Below are positions 1 through 29,049 of a stretch of DNA of 64,000 bases, piece by piece. Source of the DNA: Taeniopygia guttata. Taxonomy: Eukaryota; Chordata; Aves; Passeriformes; Estrildidae. The stretch is from positions 60,389,001-60,453,000 of the forward strand of contig NC_133026.1 in NCBI RefSeq assembly GCF_048771995.1, given 5' to 3'. Made by a program: the position numbers and the translations under genes. The number at the start of each line of letters is the position of its first letter. The first letter of the stretch is position 1. The notes below the pieces were generated by a model, which worked only from the letters and a program-made list of their open reading frames with translations, was not told the DNA's origin and made no database searches.

Positions 1-7245
<7,245 letters not shown>

Positions 7246-7329
7246 GTAACTTACAACCCTCTTTGAAGACGGTTAAGACAGCAGAACACTTCAAGGAGGA
7301 CAGTTCAGAAGCTTCAAGTCAGGAGGAAG
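7246..7329 (+). CDS. ZCCHC2: ZCCHC2 coding exon
   Basis: Acceptor ctctgcag ends at 7245 and donor gtagtt starts at 7330. With the base carried over it reads SNLQPSLKTVKTAEHFKEDS, then SEASSQEE, matching the mammalian [20 protein letters not shown] segment. The exon is in phase with both neighbours and begins the acidic Ser-rich linker. Confidence 0.93.
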
Positions 7330-9225
7330 GTAGTTGTGTACTCAAAGGTGGTTCTTTGAGATATTTTACCAGACTCAGTTCTGGAAATCATACACTTGAC
7401 CGATTTCTCCAATGGTATAAAGTGGTACAAAAATTGAATTAAATCTGCTGTGCAAATGAAGGATTTTTGTGTACTTTCAGCAGTTTCCTTAAGAGGTTGT
7501 TCTGTATCTCAAGAAGTGGCAGCATTCATAGACAGCTTGAAGGCAGTAGTTCACAGCTGTGTTGAACAACCAGGAATATATACTTCACAATTTACTTGAG
7601 CCAAGATTATTTATAGACTTTCATGTCTTTACCTATTTATTCTTCAATTACTGGGGTTCAGAGTTAAGTGCAGCATTTCAAGGGTATTTCAAGAGTATTA
7701 CAAGACTGTTTTACATTAAATAAGCCGAATTTGTCTAGCTTCTAATTTTACACAGAAAAAATGTTCAAGTTTTCCTCTTCTTATTTTTAACCTATGCTGC
7801 TTTGATACCCTGGACTGTTACTAAGGTTGGGACTGTAGTGAGTATTGATTACAGTCTGAAAGCTAGTGTTTTTCAAATGCTTCAAAAACAGTTCACACAT
7901 GGAAGCAGCAGCCTGGTGACTGGTCAGTAGTTTCATTCTGAAAGGAGCAGCAAGCCAGTTTTGCATTGTTTTTAGAAGGAAACAAGTGCAAGCTCCTGGT
8001 AGGTGGAAAGGATGGGAAAGGCGACTGATGGGTGAACACGGACCTCTGAACACTTTTTCTGGCTTTCAAGTAATGACAGCAGTCTTACACTCTTTCACTT
8101 TAATAATTCATAAGAAGTTTGCTGTTGAACTTCTGTGTATTCGGTAATCTACATATGCAGTTTGAACAGCTTTTTCTTATCAAAATAATCATTGCCATAT
8201 TATTAAGAATACACCAAGAATTTACACCAAGTAAATTTACAATATATTTGCTCAAATAGTCTTTTATATACTGCTCTTAAAAATACATAAATCTCTTCAT
8301 CTGGTGAAATTACAAATGCATTTCAGAACAGTTTTTATGCCATTTTAGTGAAGTGTTTACCAGAAGTTTAAATTTTTTTTTTTCTCAAATTTTTAAACCA
8401 TAATTTGAATTTATGTATAGCAGGAGTTCAGGCAAAATCCTAAGTACCAAGAATACTAAGATTATCAATAGTTGGAATTAAGGAAAGTTGCTTTTGTTAA
8501 AATTTAACAGTTGTCTTAAAAAAACCCAGTAGACTATGTCTCTAAAGTTCTCAGTTTTTCTTCATAGACTCTTAGAATGATTTAGTTTGGAAACAACCTT
8601 AAAGTTCCAAACCATCTACCTCAGGCAGGGAGCCTTCCACCATACCGAGTTACTTGGAGCCCCACCTAGCCAGGCCTTGAGGCTGGATCTCTTTTTGTCA
8701 GGTGTAATTTGTAAAGCTTTACTTGCCCAGTGAATTTTCAGGTTCAGAATGCAGTACTTTAGTGTAGGACTTGTTTTGTTTGCTAGTCAGAATATGTGAC
8801 ATAGGTTTGAGATTAAGTTCAGTGTTCAGAAGAAATTACAAAATGTTGTATTTTTTTCTGACTCATTCCTTTCTTCTCTCTCTGTTCTTTCATACTGGGT
8901 GATATTCAGTCATGCATTCAGTACTTAGAATTAAATATAGAGGTGAGCAAACATTGGCATTGTCATAGTTCCTCTGTTTCTGTTGCATTCTTCTGTGAAA
9001 TGGAAGGTAAAGAGTCTTCTTTATATAATCTATACAAATTGATTTGTCTTCTATGCAATACCTGCAAATTTCAGCACTGTAAATTAAGCCTGACCTGTTT
9101 AATGAAGATGTCTTCTGCTATGTACCTGGTAGTGATGAAAAGATGAATTTGCTGGATTGAGTTAAAAGATTAAATGGATTTTCTGTTGAAATAATGCTTT
9201 GGGGTTTTTTTTTTTTTTTTTCCAG
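7330..9225 (+). other. ZCCHC2 intron
   Basis: Intron of 1.9 kb with a CR1 remnant at 8562-8686 and a long T-run directly before the acceptor at 9225. Nothing else is recognised. Confidence 0.8.
8562..8686 (-). mobile_element. CR1 LINE 3'-end remnant
   Basis: The start tcatagactcttagaatga, followed by a diverged gtttggaa...accttaaagt block and the caggcagggagccttccacc segment, is the reverse complement of a CR1 3' end. The insertion is therefore on the - strand. It is 5' truncated, as usual for CR1, and well diverged, so it is old. Confidence 0.75.
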
Positions 9226-9283
9226 ATGTAATGCAACACACAGCAGTTCACAAGAAACATAATGGAAAAAGTCCTGTTGCCAA
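9226..9283 (+). CDS. ZCCHC2: ZCCHC2 coding exon
   Basis: The acceptor is preceded by about 17 T (tttttccag ends at 9225) and the donor gtaggt starts at 9284. It reads DVMQHTAVHKKHNGKSPVA, matching the mammalian DVLQHAIIHKKHTGKSP segment. It ends with AA, which the next exon completes to Asn. At 58 bases it is easy to miss. Confidence 0.92.
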
Positions 9284-13571
<4,288 letters not shown>

Positions 13572-13636
13572 CACACAGTGGAAAAACGAAGTCTGTCTAC
13601 AGTAAGCAAGAAGAAAGGAAAGCCACAGCTGGAAAA
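13572..13636 (+). CDS. ZCCHC2: ZCCHC2 coding exon
   Basis: This short exon reads HTVEKRSLSTVSKKKGKPQL, matching the mammalian [20 protein letters not shown]. The donor gtaggt starts at 13637, after two bases of a Lys codon. The Lys-rich run is conserved and would suit an RNA-contacting or nuclear-import segment (inference). Confidence 0.93.
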
Positions 13637-14487
13637 GTAGGTTTCTAATGTAACTGGTAATCCAGAAATGAAGTGTAATGCATTTGCTCTGATAAACAGA
13701 GTCTGCAGTTAGTTAGGTGCTTTCATTTGCTGTGCTGGCACAAGAGCTGGTCTGATGTGAGACAAGGCTACATAAAAATCCTTATTTTATTTTCTGTAAA
13801 GAAGTAACTTGAAAAAGAGAATTTTAAGTGAATGCATTAATTTCTCAAAATATCACTTGGCATTTAATTAAAAGATGAAGAAATGGAAATATGTTCTTAA
13901 CCAATACTAAATTACCTTTTCCCCTTTATATTTATTTGAAACTTAAAAGATGTAAAGCTGTCCAGAATATACTGAAAATCAAATGAGGCTTGATGGCAAC
14001 CTTTAACATTATGAAGTGAGTGGTAACTGGCTGAAACATCTTATTGAAGACAATTTGCACATCAGAGGGCTTCAGAACTTCCTGCAGGCTATGTACTGTG
14101 AGAAGTGAAAGCACTTCCACCCTTACCTAATACTCTGCCTACTTCCAAGTTTCCAGATGCTATTACATTAGACGAATGTAGGGCTGCATTACACACATTA
14201 GCTTTCACAAATGACTTTACTGTTTGCCACTGCTCCTGTTCCTTTTTGGTGTCCTTTCTTATATAGATCTTTATTCATAGTATTTAGTAATGCTGCTTGT
14301 AGCTTAGTTCCTGGTATATTGCACCAGCAGCCTCTATTTAATTGTTTATTATTTGTTGTTATATCTATTAAATTTGCATTTCTGGCCTTGTGCCACTGCC
14401 TTTGATTCCAGCGTCATTCCATGTTCATTCATGGTTGGTTATTTGTGCTCATGCATTTGCAAAAAAGCCATGAAATTTTTTACACAG
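13637..14487 (+). other. ZCCHC2 intron
   Basis: Intron of 0.85 kb. It is AT-rich and has no recognised element. Confidence 0.8.
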
Positions 14488-14582
14488 GGAGAAAGCAAAG
14501 AAAACTGACTGCAGGTTGACTAACAGGAGCAATGGAGTTCGAGTTGCAGCATCGCAGCACATCCGTACCGGGACCGCAAAAG
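14488..14582 (+). CDS. ZCCHC2: ZCCHC2 coding exon
   Basis: Acceptor tttacacag ends at 14487 and donor gtaagg starts at 14583. It reads EKAKKTDCRLTNRSNGVRVA, then ASQHIRTGTAK, matching the mammalian [20 protein letters not shown] segment. It leaves one base that starts the Asp of the next exon. Confidence 0.93.
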
Positions 14583-20783
<6,201 letters not shown>

Positions 20784-22168
20784 AACAAGTAAACATTGCC
20801 TACTTAAACTGAAGCTTGGGAATTTGGGGGAAGGTGTGTGTGGGAGGGGGAGGTTGGTCTTGTGTTTTGGGACATTCCCGGTTTTATATTCTTTTGGATT
20901 TTTTCATTGCTTTTGCACCTCTGTTCCGTACAAAAGAAGAAGGCTGAGTCCCTGGTCTCCTCCTGGTTCTACAAGAGGCTTGCGTAATGCATGTAATTCA
21001 CACACACAGCCAAACAATCAGACAGAGCATTCGAACCATGCTTTTGCACTGAAGACTTGAGACATGTGCAATGTTTACTGCAGTTAAAAAAAAAAATTCC
21101 TCTGACCTCTGACATCACTGGTGGAGCAGTCATATAGTGAAAGAAGAAACTTGGTCATGTTCCCCACCACAATCTTCTTCCCTCCCTCCCTGTTCTCCTT
21201 ATGCTGCTGTTTTCTTTACTTTCCCCAGTTGTCCACGTGGATTTGTTGGATTTGCATGAGTGTTTAGCAGTTCATACAGACCCTACCTGTATTCTAAATT
21301 TAATGCTCATTAATTGAGGGGAGATGTTCAAACATCCTGTTAGCAGAGTCCAAAGGAAAACACGATAGTGTATGTGTACTATACCTGATAATAATACAGA
21401 TATGCAGCTCTCGAGAGGGCCAAACAAATGAAATACACAGAGCAGGAACGGGCTGAAACTGTGTGGACTGGAACAGATTTAGAAAAGTGAACGAGCTTAA
21501 ATTGACAGGTTTTTCTTCCCTTGTAGCTTTTTAGCCTGTATGTTCAGCAACAAAGGTGAAAAAAATGGTATGAATGTTGTACTCAGTGTGTTTGCATTTG
21601 TAATGAAAGTTGACAGCATTTTTTCATTTTTTAAAGCTATTCTACATCGTGTCAACACAGAATGAACATTACTTGATTGAATATTTTTTTCCTAAACTAT
21701 TACAGTGTTGCATTGTACTTAGAATGTAAATGTTTTATTTCAAACTGAACAAAAGCTATGGTTTTCTACAAAATAGTCAGGTATTAGTATTAGAACCTGT
21801 CTACCAAATAGGAAAGTCACTATTTTATAACAATTTACCACTATGCGTAATTACGGTATAATGTGAAAGACTGAAATGAGTGTTAAGATGGTATTAAACA
21901 TGTCAGTATCATGAGTAAGTAAGTTTAATGCTGCTGTATTTTTTATTTTATTTTTAAAAGCCAATATATGTACTAAATTGCTTCCAGGTAATATTTGATT
22001 TCCTAAAGTGCACTGAGGTTATCTGGAAGACGAGTGTGTTTTTTGACTGCTGCATTCAACACCGATGAACAACTACCACTGTATATCCATAAGGTTTGGC
22101 ATTCCTCACAGTTCATGGCAGAAATGGTTTTTTCTTAAAATCAGACCCGGTGTCCGGTAGAGGGATGA

Positions 22169-22204
22169 AATAAAAATCAATCTTTGGTTCAGCTGTCTAA
22201 TAAA
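22169..22204 (+). terminator. Proximal poly(A) signal candidates
   Basis: Two aataaa hexamers lie at 22169-22174 and 22199-22204, 25 bases apart. They could give a 3' UTR about 0.5 kb shorter. No transcript evidence is available here. Confidence 0.5.
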
Positions 22205-22316
22205 TTGCTAAACAAACAAAAAACTTGAAGAAAAAAAAAAAAGCTTGATTACTACATTTCTTCATAGATAGCATTTATATTTGTAGCACCAGTGTACATT
22301 TTGAAACTTTTTTCTT

Positions 22317-22338
22317 GGGGGAGGGGGGAAGGGGAGGG
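22317..22338 (+). promoter_or_regulatory. G-quadruplex-prone tract in 3' UTR
   Basis: Four G runs of 5, 6, 4 and 3 bases are separated by only 1-2 A each, which meets the usual G-quadruplex pattern on the transcribed (RNA-like) strand. It lies between the proximal and distal poly(A) signals of ZCCHC2. Confidence 0.7.
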
Positions 22339-22700
22339 AGGTAGATGAAAGCTTTAATTTAAAAAAAAAAAAAAAAGTTTAAGTAGGAAATGAAAATTAT
22401 TTTGATTAAAATTTTTATTTGATCTGGGTATTTTTGGACCACATTAAATGACTGAACTGCGTTTGAGTTGAAGTGAGGGTGTTAAACCACCAATGGACTT
22501 GTATTGTGAATTACCTGCCAGTTGTACTTTATGGAACTTATTTTATGATTTAAAATACTGTACTGTAAATAGGAGGTATGTTACCTTCTCTTTATTTGTA
22601 TGTTTACCATATACTTTGATATTTGAAATGTACTGGAAAGGTCACTTATATTTCTAGAAGAGATTGGATTTTATGCAACCTTTTTCCTTGAATTAACAGC

Positions 22701-22706
22701 AATAAA
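22701..22706 (+). terminator. ZCCHC2: Distal poly(A) signal of ZCCHC2
   Basis: A canonical aataaa is followed, about 22 bases later, by a GT-rich stretch (cctgtgtgcatgtactgtcc). This is the layout of a cleavage site with a downstream element, so the message probably ends near 22720-22725. Confidence 0.7.
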
Positions 22707-22725
22707 AAAAAACAGAAAAAAGTAC

Positions 22726-25000
22726 CTGTGTGCATGTACTGTCCTTTATCACTGAGACTGATGAATTGCTGCTGCTGGGTATAGGGATTGGGATGATGGA
22801 GGGTTTTGGCAAGCTACCATTTTGGTTCGAATTTATCACTTTTGAAGCAAAGCTGAGAATATTTGACTTAAACTGAGGTCAGTCTTTTTGTCTGAAGTCA
22901 AGATACTGTATCTCAATTTAAACTTCTCTAAGATATAGCAGATCTGGTAGAAACAGGTTGCCCATGTGTGATAGGCCCAGGACTTGGACCTCAGCCCTTT
23001 CAGAACAGGTAAGCCTATCCTAACCTGATGGCTTCTGGATTTGGGCTAAAATCCGGGTTAAATGTACTATTTTTTTACTGCCATGTAAATAATGTGTGCC
23101 CTAGTCCTGTAGTGACCAGAAAGCAACATCTTCTATTTCTAAAATAAATGGAAGTTAGGAGTTGCTGGGAGTAGGAAAGAATTAGAAAAATTTGCCTGAT
23201 CAGGGCAGTTGAAGGGTCTGCTAGGAATGCAGTGTCTGGATGTACTCGAGTTGCAGTTTATCTGTGGAGCCAAGTTCCATGGACTACCTTGGATTTTTAT
23301 CCCAGATTACTCCCCAGAACAACCTACTTCTGGAGGAACCAGTTCAGGTGACGAAGAGGCTGAAAGTTGCCCATGAACCCAACCTTTCAGGCAATCCCCA
23401 TAATCGTGGTGGGGTGTTGAACCCAGGAGTCACACAGATGCCATCACACAGTTTCCATTACAGCAAGTGGCCCGTGTCCCTTCCCTGGACTCAAGGGAGT
23501 GCAAATACCTGTCCAAGGAGTAAATGGTGATACTACTCTGAAAGTGCCATCTGCTACTCACAGTGCCATCTTTAGTCACTGCTATACTCATTTCCCTCTG
23601 TGCTGCAAGCAGCCCTTTGACAGATGCTGGCTGGACTCAATTCAGAAGTGTAAAAATACATACCCTGTGGCACAGCAAACAGCAGAAACACCTCATACTT
23701 CTGCTGATTGATTTGCTGGAGGGCTGACAGCACTGGTACCTGGCTGTCCTCTCTGGCTGCTGTGTGTGCAATCAGGTTTCACTCCAGCTGCAGCTCCAGA
23801 GATCCTCTCTCTGGCAGAGTGGCTTGGAAGCTGCTGAATGCCCAAAAGATAAATGAGAAAATCCCACTAGCTGATTGGCCTGAGCAGCTATCCAGGCTGT
23901 CCAGGAGTGACTCCTGAGTCAGCACTGCTCCTGGTTTGCAGTGCTGCTCTGCATTGGAACCATTTGGTTCCTAAAACTGGAAGAAGAAATGAATAATGAG
24001 GCAGGCATGGAGAGAATTGGAAGGAGAGCGCACAAGGGAGTGTGATGATGCACGCTGCTTGCTGTGGCCGAACAGATGGCCTCCTTTTCCCAGCTAAGTG
24101 GCCTTTGGATGGCAGGGATGGCCTAGTGTCTATGTCTTGGCTTAGCTGATACTGCTGGAGAGAGGTGAAGGAACAGAGCATCTCTTGTGTAAAAAGGTGG
24201 GGAAAGGTACATTGAGAACTGCAGAACTTGACCAGTGCCAAGCTACAGTTTTAGAGAGATGGAATTACTATTGTAGTTTTTTCACCTTTTCTCATGGTGT
24301 GAGCCTCTGGAGATGTGCTGGCCTGGGCCTCCTGAGGCCTCTTTCCTGAAATAAGTTTGCCTAAATTCTGCACACAGAAAAAATGAGCTTTGGGCAACAG
24401 AGCTTCCTGCTCAGGGCTGGTAACTGCAGCTGCTGGAGTCGGGCACAATATATATAAAGGCCACGTGGAGTGCCCTTGTGCTTGGGGGGAAGAAGAGGGG
24501 TCCTAAAGGCACAGTCATGAGTTCATACTATAGCTCAGGGTGCTGTCTCAGTTTTGTGGAACTGACCTATAGTCCTGTGCTCCTCGCATGAGGGAGGAAG
24601 GAAAAGCACATCTTGGAGCATTATCCTGGGGGAGCACATTGCCTTTCTGCCCATGGCCAAATTCCTCAACCACCAATCCGAGTAGAGAAGCAGGGTTCTC
24701 ATTTTGGACCAGCTTTTGTGATGACAGCAGCAGGTTGATTAGAGATCAGAATGTCTGAACATGCTGTATTTGGTACAGCTGAAAGGCCACCTACGCCTGC
24801 AGGTTCTCACCACCATTGATCAGTAGCAGATATTTCAGAATAAAGTATTTCTAATGCAAAGAAGAGAAAGACAAGTGGCAACTATTGCAAACGTTGCCTA
24901 GCAAAATAACACGTGCCAGGTTCATCCTCACAATAGGTGGCAGCATAACTCCACCAGTTATGCTGGTGGAGAACTTGTAAGTACCACTTGAGATGACAGA
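22726..25000. other. Intergenic, no gene recognised
   Basis: Unique-looking sequence. Short open frames on both strands resemble no family I know. A TATA-like box beside an E-box lies at 24449-24467, and a MARE/AP-1-like site (tgagtcagca) at 23915-23924. Nothing else is supported. Confidence 0.7.
24449..24467 (+). promoter_or_regulatory. TATA-like box followed by E-box
   Basis: The string tatatataaagg (24449-24460) is followed after one base by the E-box cacgtg (24462-24467). It resembles a core promoter, but no start site, exon or reading frame downstream supports a gene. Confidence 0.3.
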
Positions 25001-25112
25001 AAGCACAGAATTTTCTGAGTTGGAAGGGCCCCACAAGGATCATCGAGTCCAAGTAATCAAACCCACGACTTTGGTGTTATTGGCACCATGCTTTGACAGC
25101 TGAGGTAATCTC
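25001..25112 (-). mobile_element. tRNA-Ile/CR1 SINE, TguSINE1-like
   Basis: Read on the - strand, the element starts with a tRNA-Ile-like head. It has an A-box-like tacctcagctgtc, an anticodon-loop region with AAT (tggtgccaataacaccaaag) and a B-box-like gggtttgattac. It then passes straight into a CR1 3' tail (ggactcgatgatccttgtgg, then cccttccaactcag and an attctgtg-like end at 25001). A tRNA-Ile head on a CR1-X tail is the known structure of TguSINE1, a SINE family that arose early in passerine birds. The copy is nearly full length and moderately diverged. It is the best clue to the bird order. Confidence 0.8.
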
Positions 25113-25272
25113 AGATGCTCCAGTTTAACTTGGTTTTAGCATCTTCATGCCATCTAAGTACGTTTTGACTTTGATTTTGTAATGCTTGTTTCTGCTGAGT
25201 TTTCTCATGTTTATGTATTTTCTCACATGATGAGCATACTACTTGTTACCGCTCAAAAAAATAAGAATGGTA

Positions 25273-25784
25273 ACTGTGTGGCCAGCAGATTGAGGGAGGT
25301 GATTCTGCCCCTCTGTTCCTCTGTGGTGAGATCCCAGCTGGAGTACTGTGTCCAGCTCAGGGACAGCTCGCTAACTTAAAAAGGATGTGGACCTTGAGTC
25401 CAGAGAAGGGTCATGAAAGATGATCAGAAGGCTGAATCGCCTCTCCTGTGAGGAAAGGCTGGAAAAGGTGGGGGTGGTCAGCCTGGAGAAAAGAAGGCTC
25501 AGGGGAGGCCTTATTATGGCCTCTGATACTTCAAGGGTGCCTACCAGGAAGGTGGTTTTAAACTAAAAGAAGGATAGTTTAGATTAGATATTAGGAAGAA
25601 ATTCTTTACTCTGTGGGCAGTAAAACACTGGCATGGGATGCCCAGAGAGGAGGTAGGTGCCCCATCCCATTCAAACATTCAGGCTGGGTAGGGCTCTGAG
25701 CAACCTGATCTAGTGGAAGATATCCCTACTCATTGCATGGAGGTTGGAATATGACTTTTACAGGTCCCTGCCAACCCCAACCAG
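25273..25784 (+). mobile_element. CR1 LINE 3' fragment, diverged
   Basis: Segments appear in CR1 order: gtgtggccagcagattgagg, a ctggagtactgtgtccagct block, agtccagagaagggtcatga, a cagcctggagaaaagaaggc block, attaggaagaaattctttac, and a late ggtccctgccaacccc block. The insertion is in sense orientation, about 510 bases long, with small gaps and no clean terminal repeat. It lies 160 bases from the SINE and is oriented against it. Confidence 0.9.
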
Positions 25785-28700
25785 AGCTAGAACAGCCAAG
25801 GTGTCATAGCAAATGTTGAAGACACAGAATTGCAGCTGGATGTGGAAGCTGTGTCTGAAGAACTATTGAGGATTAAAATGGGTCTAGATGCTTGCATTCA
25901 TACAATGAGAATTGCTTTCTGAGCACTGTGAAGCTTCTTCCTTTTTTTCCCTGGGAGTAATTCCTGAGGCAGTCTGAGGTTATCTTTGAGGATATGTCTT
26001 ACTTACCTCTCTCTACTTAGCCTGAAGGTCCACAGATCAGACATTTATCTGGAATATCTCATGCTCGGGAACATTTTGCCCAAGAGACAGAACATAATAA
26101 AACTATTATTTTTAATGTTGATATGTGTTCCCTGACTGGTGTACAGGGTCATTGTTACACGGATGAGTCAATAGCACAAGGTACAAAAGCAGAGGCTGAA
26201 AAGTGCTGAACTTGGAAAAGGAAAGCTGTATCTTAACCACTTGTACATTCATCTTAGAACTTTCCTCTGATCTAAAATGTCCATTTTTAATTGACTTTTA
26301 AAGTATGCTTTTTTCCTGAGGCAGAGGATTTAGGAGATGGATACAAAGATAAAAATTAATTCCTACCAATGCTCATTAGTGTGACTACAGAAATATGGGG
26401 ATTGTTGTTTTAAAAGCTTACTTGTCACTTAGCTTTGGTGTTAAAATACTGCTTAGGAGCATCTTTAAAAAATATGGGATACATAATAATATATAATTTA
26501 TATAATCAAATATTACATTAAAATATTCTTTTACATTGTTTGTAGTTTGATGCCATTTCAACATCTTCAGATTTTTTTCTTGTTTTGACCAAAACTAAGA
26601 TTTGAAACTGATGGCATGTCTAGGCTGAGTAAATATAATGTATAAAAGTAATTGTGCTGCTATCAGAATGCTCCTTTCCTTTCTGTAAAATGTTTTCTAC
26701 AGGATATATACATGCCTCAGCAAAAGAGCAGACAGCTTAGCAGTTGCAAGAGCTCTGGATGAAAGCATCATGGGATTTACTTTAATTGCTCCTTTAAGAC
26801 CAGATTTGTTCTGAGGTCCATGTTGCCAAGGCCTGCTGGGTATTTCAAACCAGGCATGTAAGTCCTGGCCTATGTCAGTGTACAAAATAAAGATCACAGA
26901 TGAAAAGAGCAGTAACATGAGGAGAGGAGGGCAGAGGAAAGCAACAGCAGCACCAAAAAATAGGAACAGGCATTGGGGAGAGACAATTTCCACACATCAC
27001 TTGATTTCTTACCACAGCTCAGATCAATTTCATAGCACAGAACTTCAAAGAGCAACTGCATCAATTTGGTACAAAACCAGCTGAATTCTGCGTGTCACCC
27101 CAGTGCACTTGGCCGGATCAGACACATGACAGAGGAGATGAGCCCTTCCAGCAATCTGCAAAGGGCTGAGTTATGTGGAGCTGGGACAGACTAGAACCAT
27201 ACATTCAAAACCTTATAATGTGTTCATAATTGTTATGGCTACACAGAACTAGCTAAGACACTTTTCTGAGTGTTGTCTCCCGTTGATTTTTTTTTTTTCC
27301 CCCATTTCTCATTTATGTGTTTGCTGGAGGTTTTTTTCATCTCAGTTTTGCCCTGGTTAGCCTTTCTCTTTTCCATGTGTGGTAAAGCCATGCACATGAT
27401 GAAGATGACAGAGATTGTAATGTTATGGTTCATGGCTTAAACATTGTTATGAAGGACGTGGAGGGCCATTTGAAATGCTTTAATCTGTGATAGGGAAACT
27501 CCCAATGGTAGTACAACTCGCTAATAAAATAACCCCTGCAAGAGGGTAGCTGTCAGAGTCTGAGCCTGTGCCAGTGCCTGCCATTGCAAAGGCAGCTAAA
27601 TGGGAGCTGGGACTTTGCACTGCACACTGAAAACACATTTTTCTTCCTTTCTGAGGAAGGATATCTCATTTCTAGCATGTTCTTAGTTGGAGGAGGCAAA
27701 GAACAGGATGTTAATTCATAGTTAAACAGGAAAGCAAATGTGCTTGGATACTCTACAACTAAAGCTTGATTCCCAAAGGCTGTCATGCCTCCAGCACCAC
27801 TGGGGAAAGCAGCTGCCCTGAGGTGACAAAGATGGCACTTTGTCCAAGCCAGAGATGTCTAGCCAAGCTGCTGGAGACTAACAACAGCATTTTCCTAAGT
27901 TTTGTTCTTCAGTGTGGAAGGGACTATTACAATGCCTTTATTGCCATCTATTGCCAGCAGGTTCCTAATGCTCATGCCTGCATGGGACAGCTGGTGGGAA
28001 GGTGCTGTGCTTCACTGCCCAGTGCAGGAGCAGGGCACTCATGCCCTGACCAGCACCCTGCCTTCGGGCTCAGGATGCAGGGACTGCTGCCCAAAACCTG
28101 TCATGGGAGCTTGAAGAAAGAGAATGCTGATGTTCCATTTCTGAAGCTTTTTCAGGCACCTGTGTGAGCCTGTTCTCATTTGCACCAACAGCCCCATCAG
28201 CAAAGACAAGAGGAGCAGGAGGTGTTTCGTTCACTTCAGCAGGGACCATCCTGTGGCTTGCAGGTTACATCTTGACCTGCGTTTAGCTGGTGGTCTGCCC
28301 TCACTTTCCTGCTCTTTCCAGAGTACCTGGGATCCCCCTGGGCAGGGGAATGCCGCCTCCTGGCCAGTGGCAGGTGACACGCACAGCACTTCAGAGCAGG
28401 TTTTGATTTGCACATGGGTGGGGGTGAGCATCCTGCTGGCAGAGGAGTGGGTGCTGTGATCAAGAGCCACAGGGCCACCACGACTGCTTGCTGGTGGTCT
28501 GTGCTACAGAAGCTTCATTTACAAACTTCAATTGTTTCTGTTTGGATGTATTTTAAAAGCACCTAGTCAGTGGTCTTCTTGCAAGCGAGTAGAGCCTGGG
28601 TTGGGATACAGTAGGTCAAGTCAGCCTGACATTTCCAATGGTGTGTATAGCCAGATTGTGGGCTCCAAGAAAGTTTAACCATTTATTTGGGCCCTTCTTT

Positions 28701-29049
28701 AATTCCCCAGAAATGCCTTCTTGATTAATGCCCTAAAGTTTCATCTTTCAGTGCACATCTTTAACCAGTTTTAGACAACTTCCATATTCAAAAGACTTTA
28801 GTGCTTCAGGCTTTCTCAGTCAGAGGGAAGGCGATCATCCTTTTCCCCTCCCCACTGGTGTTGTCACTCACCCTGTATTTTTCAGCCTTTTTTTGTTTGG
28901 AAATGTATCTAGTTTCCTTCTGAACTCTTTAAAGCTCCTTACTTCAATGACAGACGTATAACACATTCCATATGCTCTCTTCCCTTTGGGCTGTGAGCTC
29001 TTCCCAACTGTCTCTGATGGAGAGACATGCCAGGTTCCTCCTGTTGCCA
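25785..29049. other. Intergenic, no gene recognised
   Basis: The part 26280-26700 is strongly AT-rich and non-repetitive; 27750-28500 is richer in GC. Open frames here are short, overlap on both strands and match no family I know. There is a T-run near 27287-27298. Confidence 0.7.

Larger units (their letters stand above)
20784..22725 (+). other. ZCCHC2: ZCCHC2 3' UTR
   Basis: AT-rich sequence without coding potential from the stop to the distal poly(A) signal at 22701. It carries candidate proximal signals (22169, 22199), a Pumilio-like tgtaaata at 22564-22571, a G-quadruplex-prone tract at 22317-22338 and A-runs on both sides of it. The exact 3' end is inferred from the signal, not observed. 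Confidence 0.8.

Noticed and set aside
23240-24241. Overlapping frames after the ZCCHC2 3' end as a small gene
   Set aside because: Short, on both strands, with no motif and no splice structure linking them. The region is beyond the poly(A) signal.
25081-25112. A functional tRNA-Ile gene on the - strand
   Set aside because: Only the first two thirds resemble tRNA-Ile. The acceptor stem is not closed and the sequence passes directly into a CR1 tail, so it is a SINE head.
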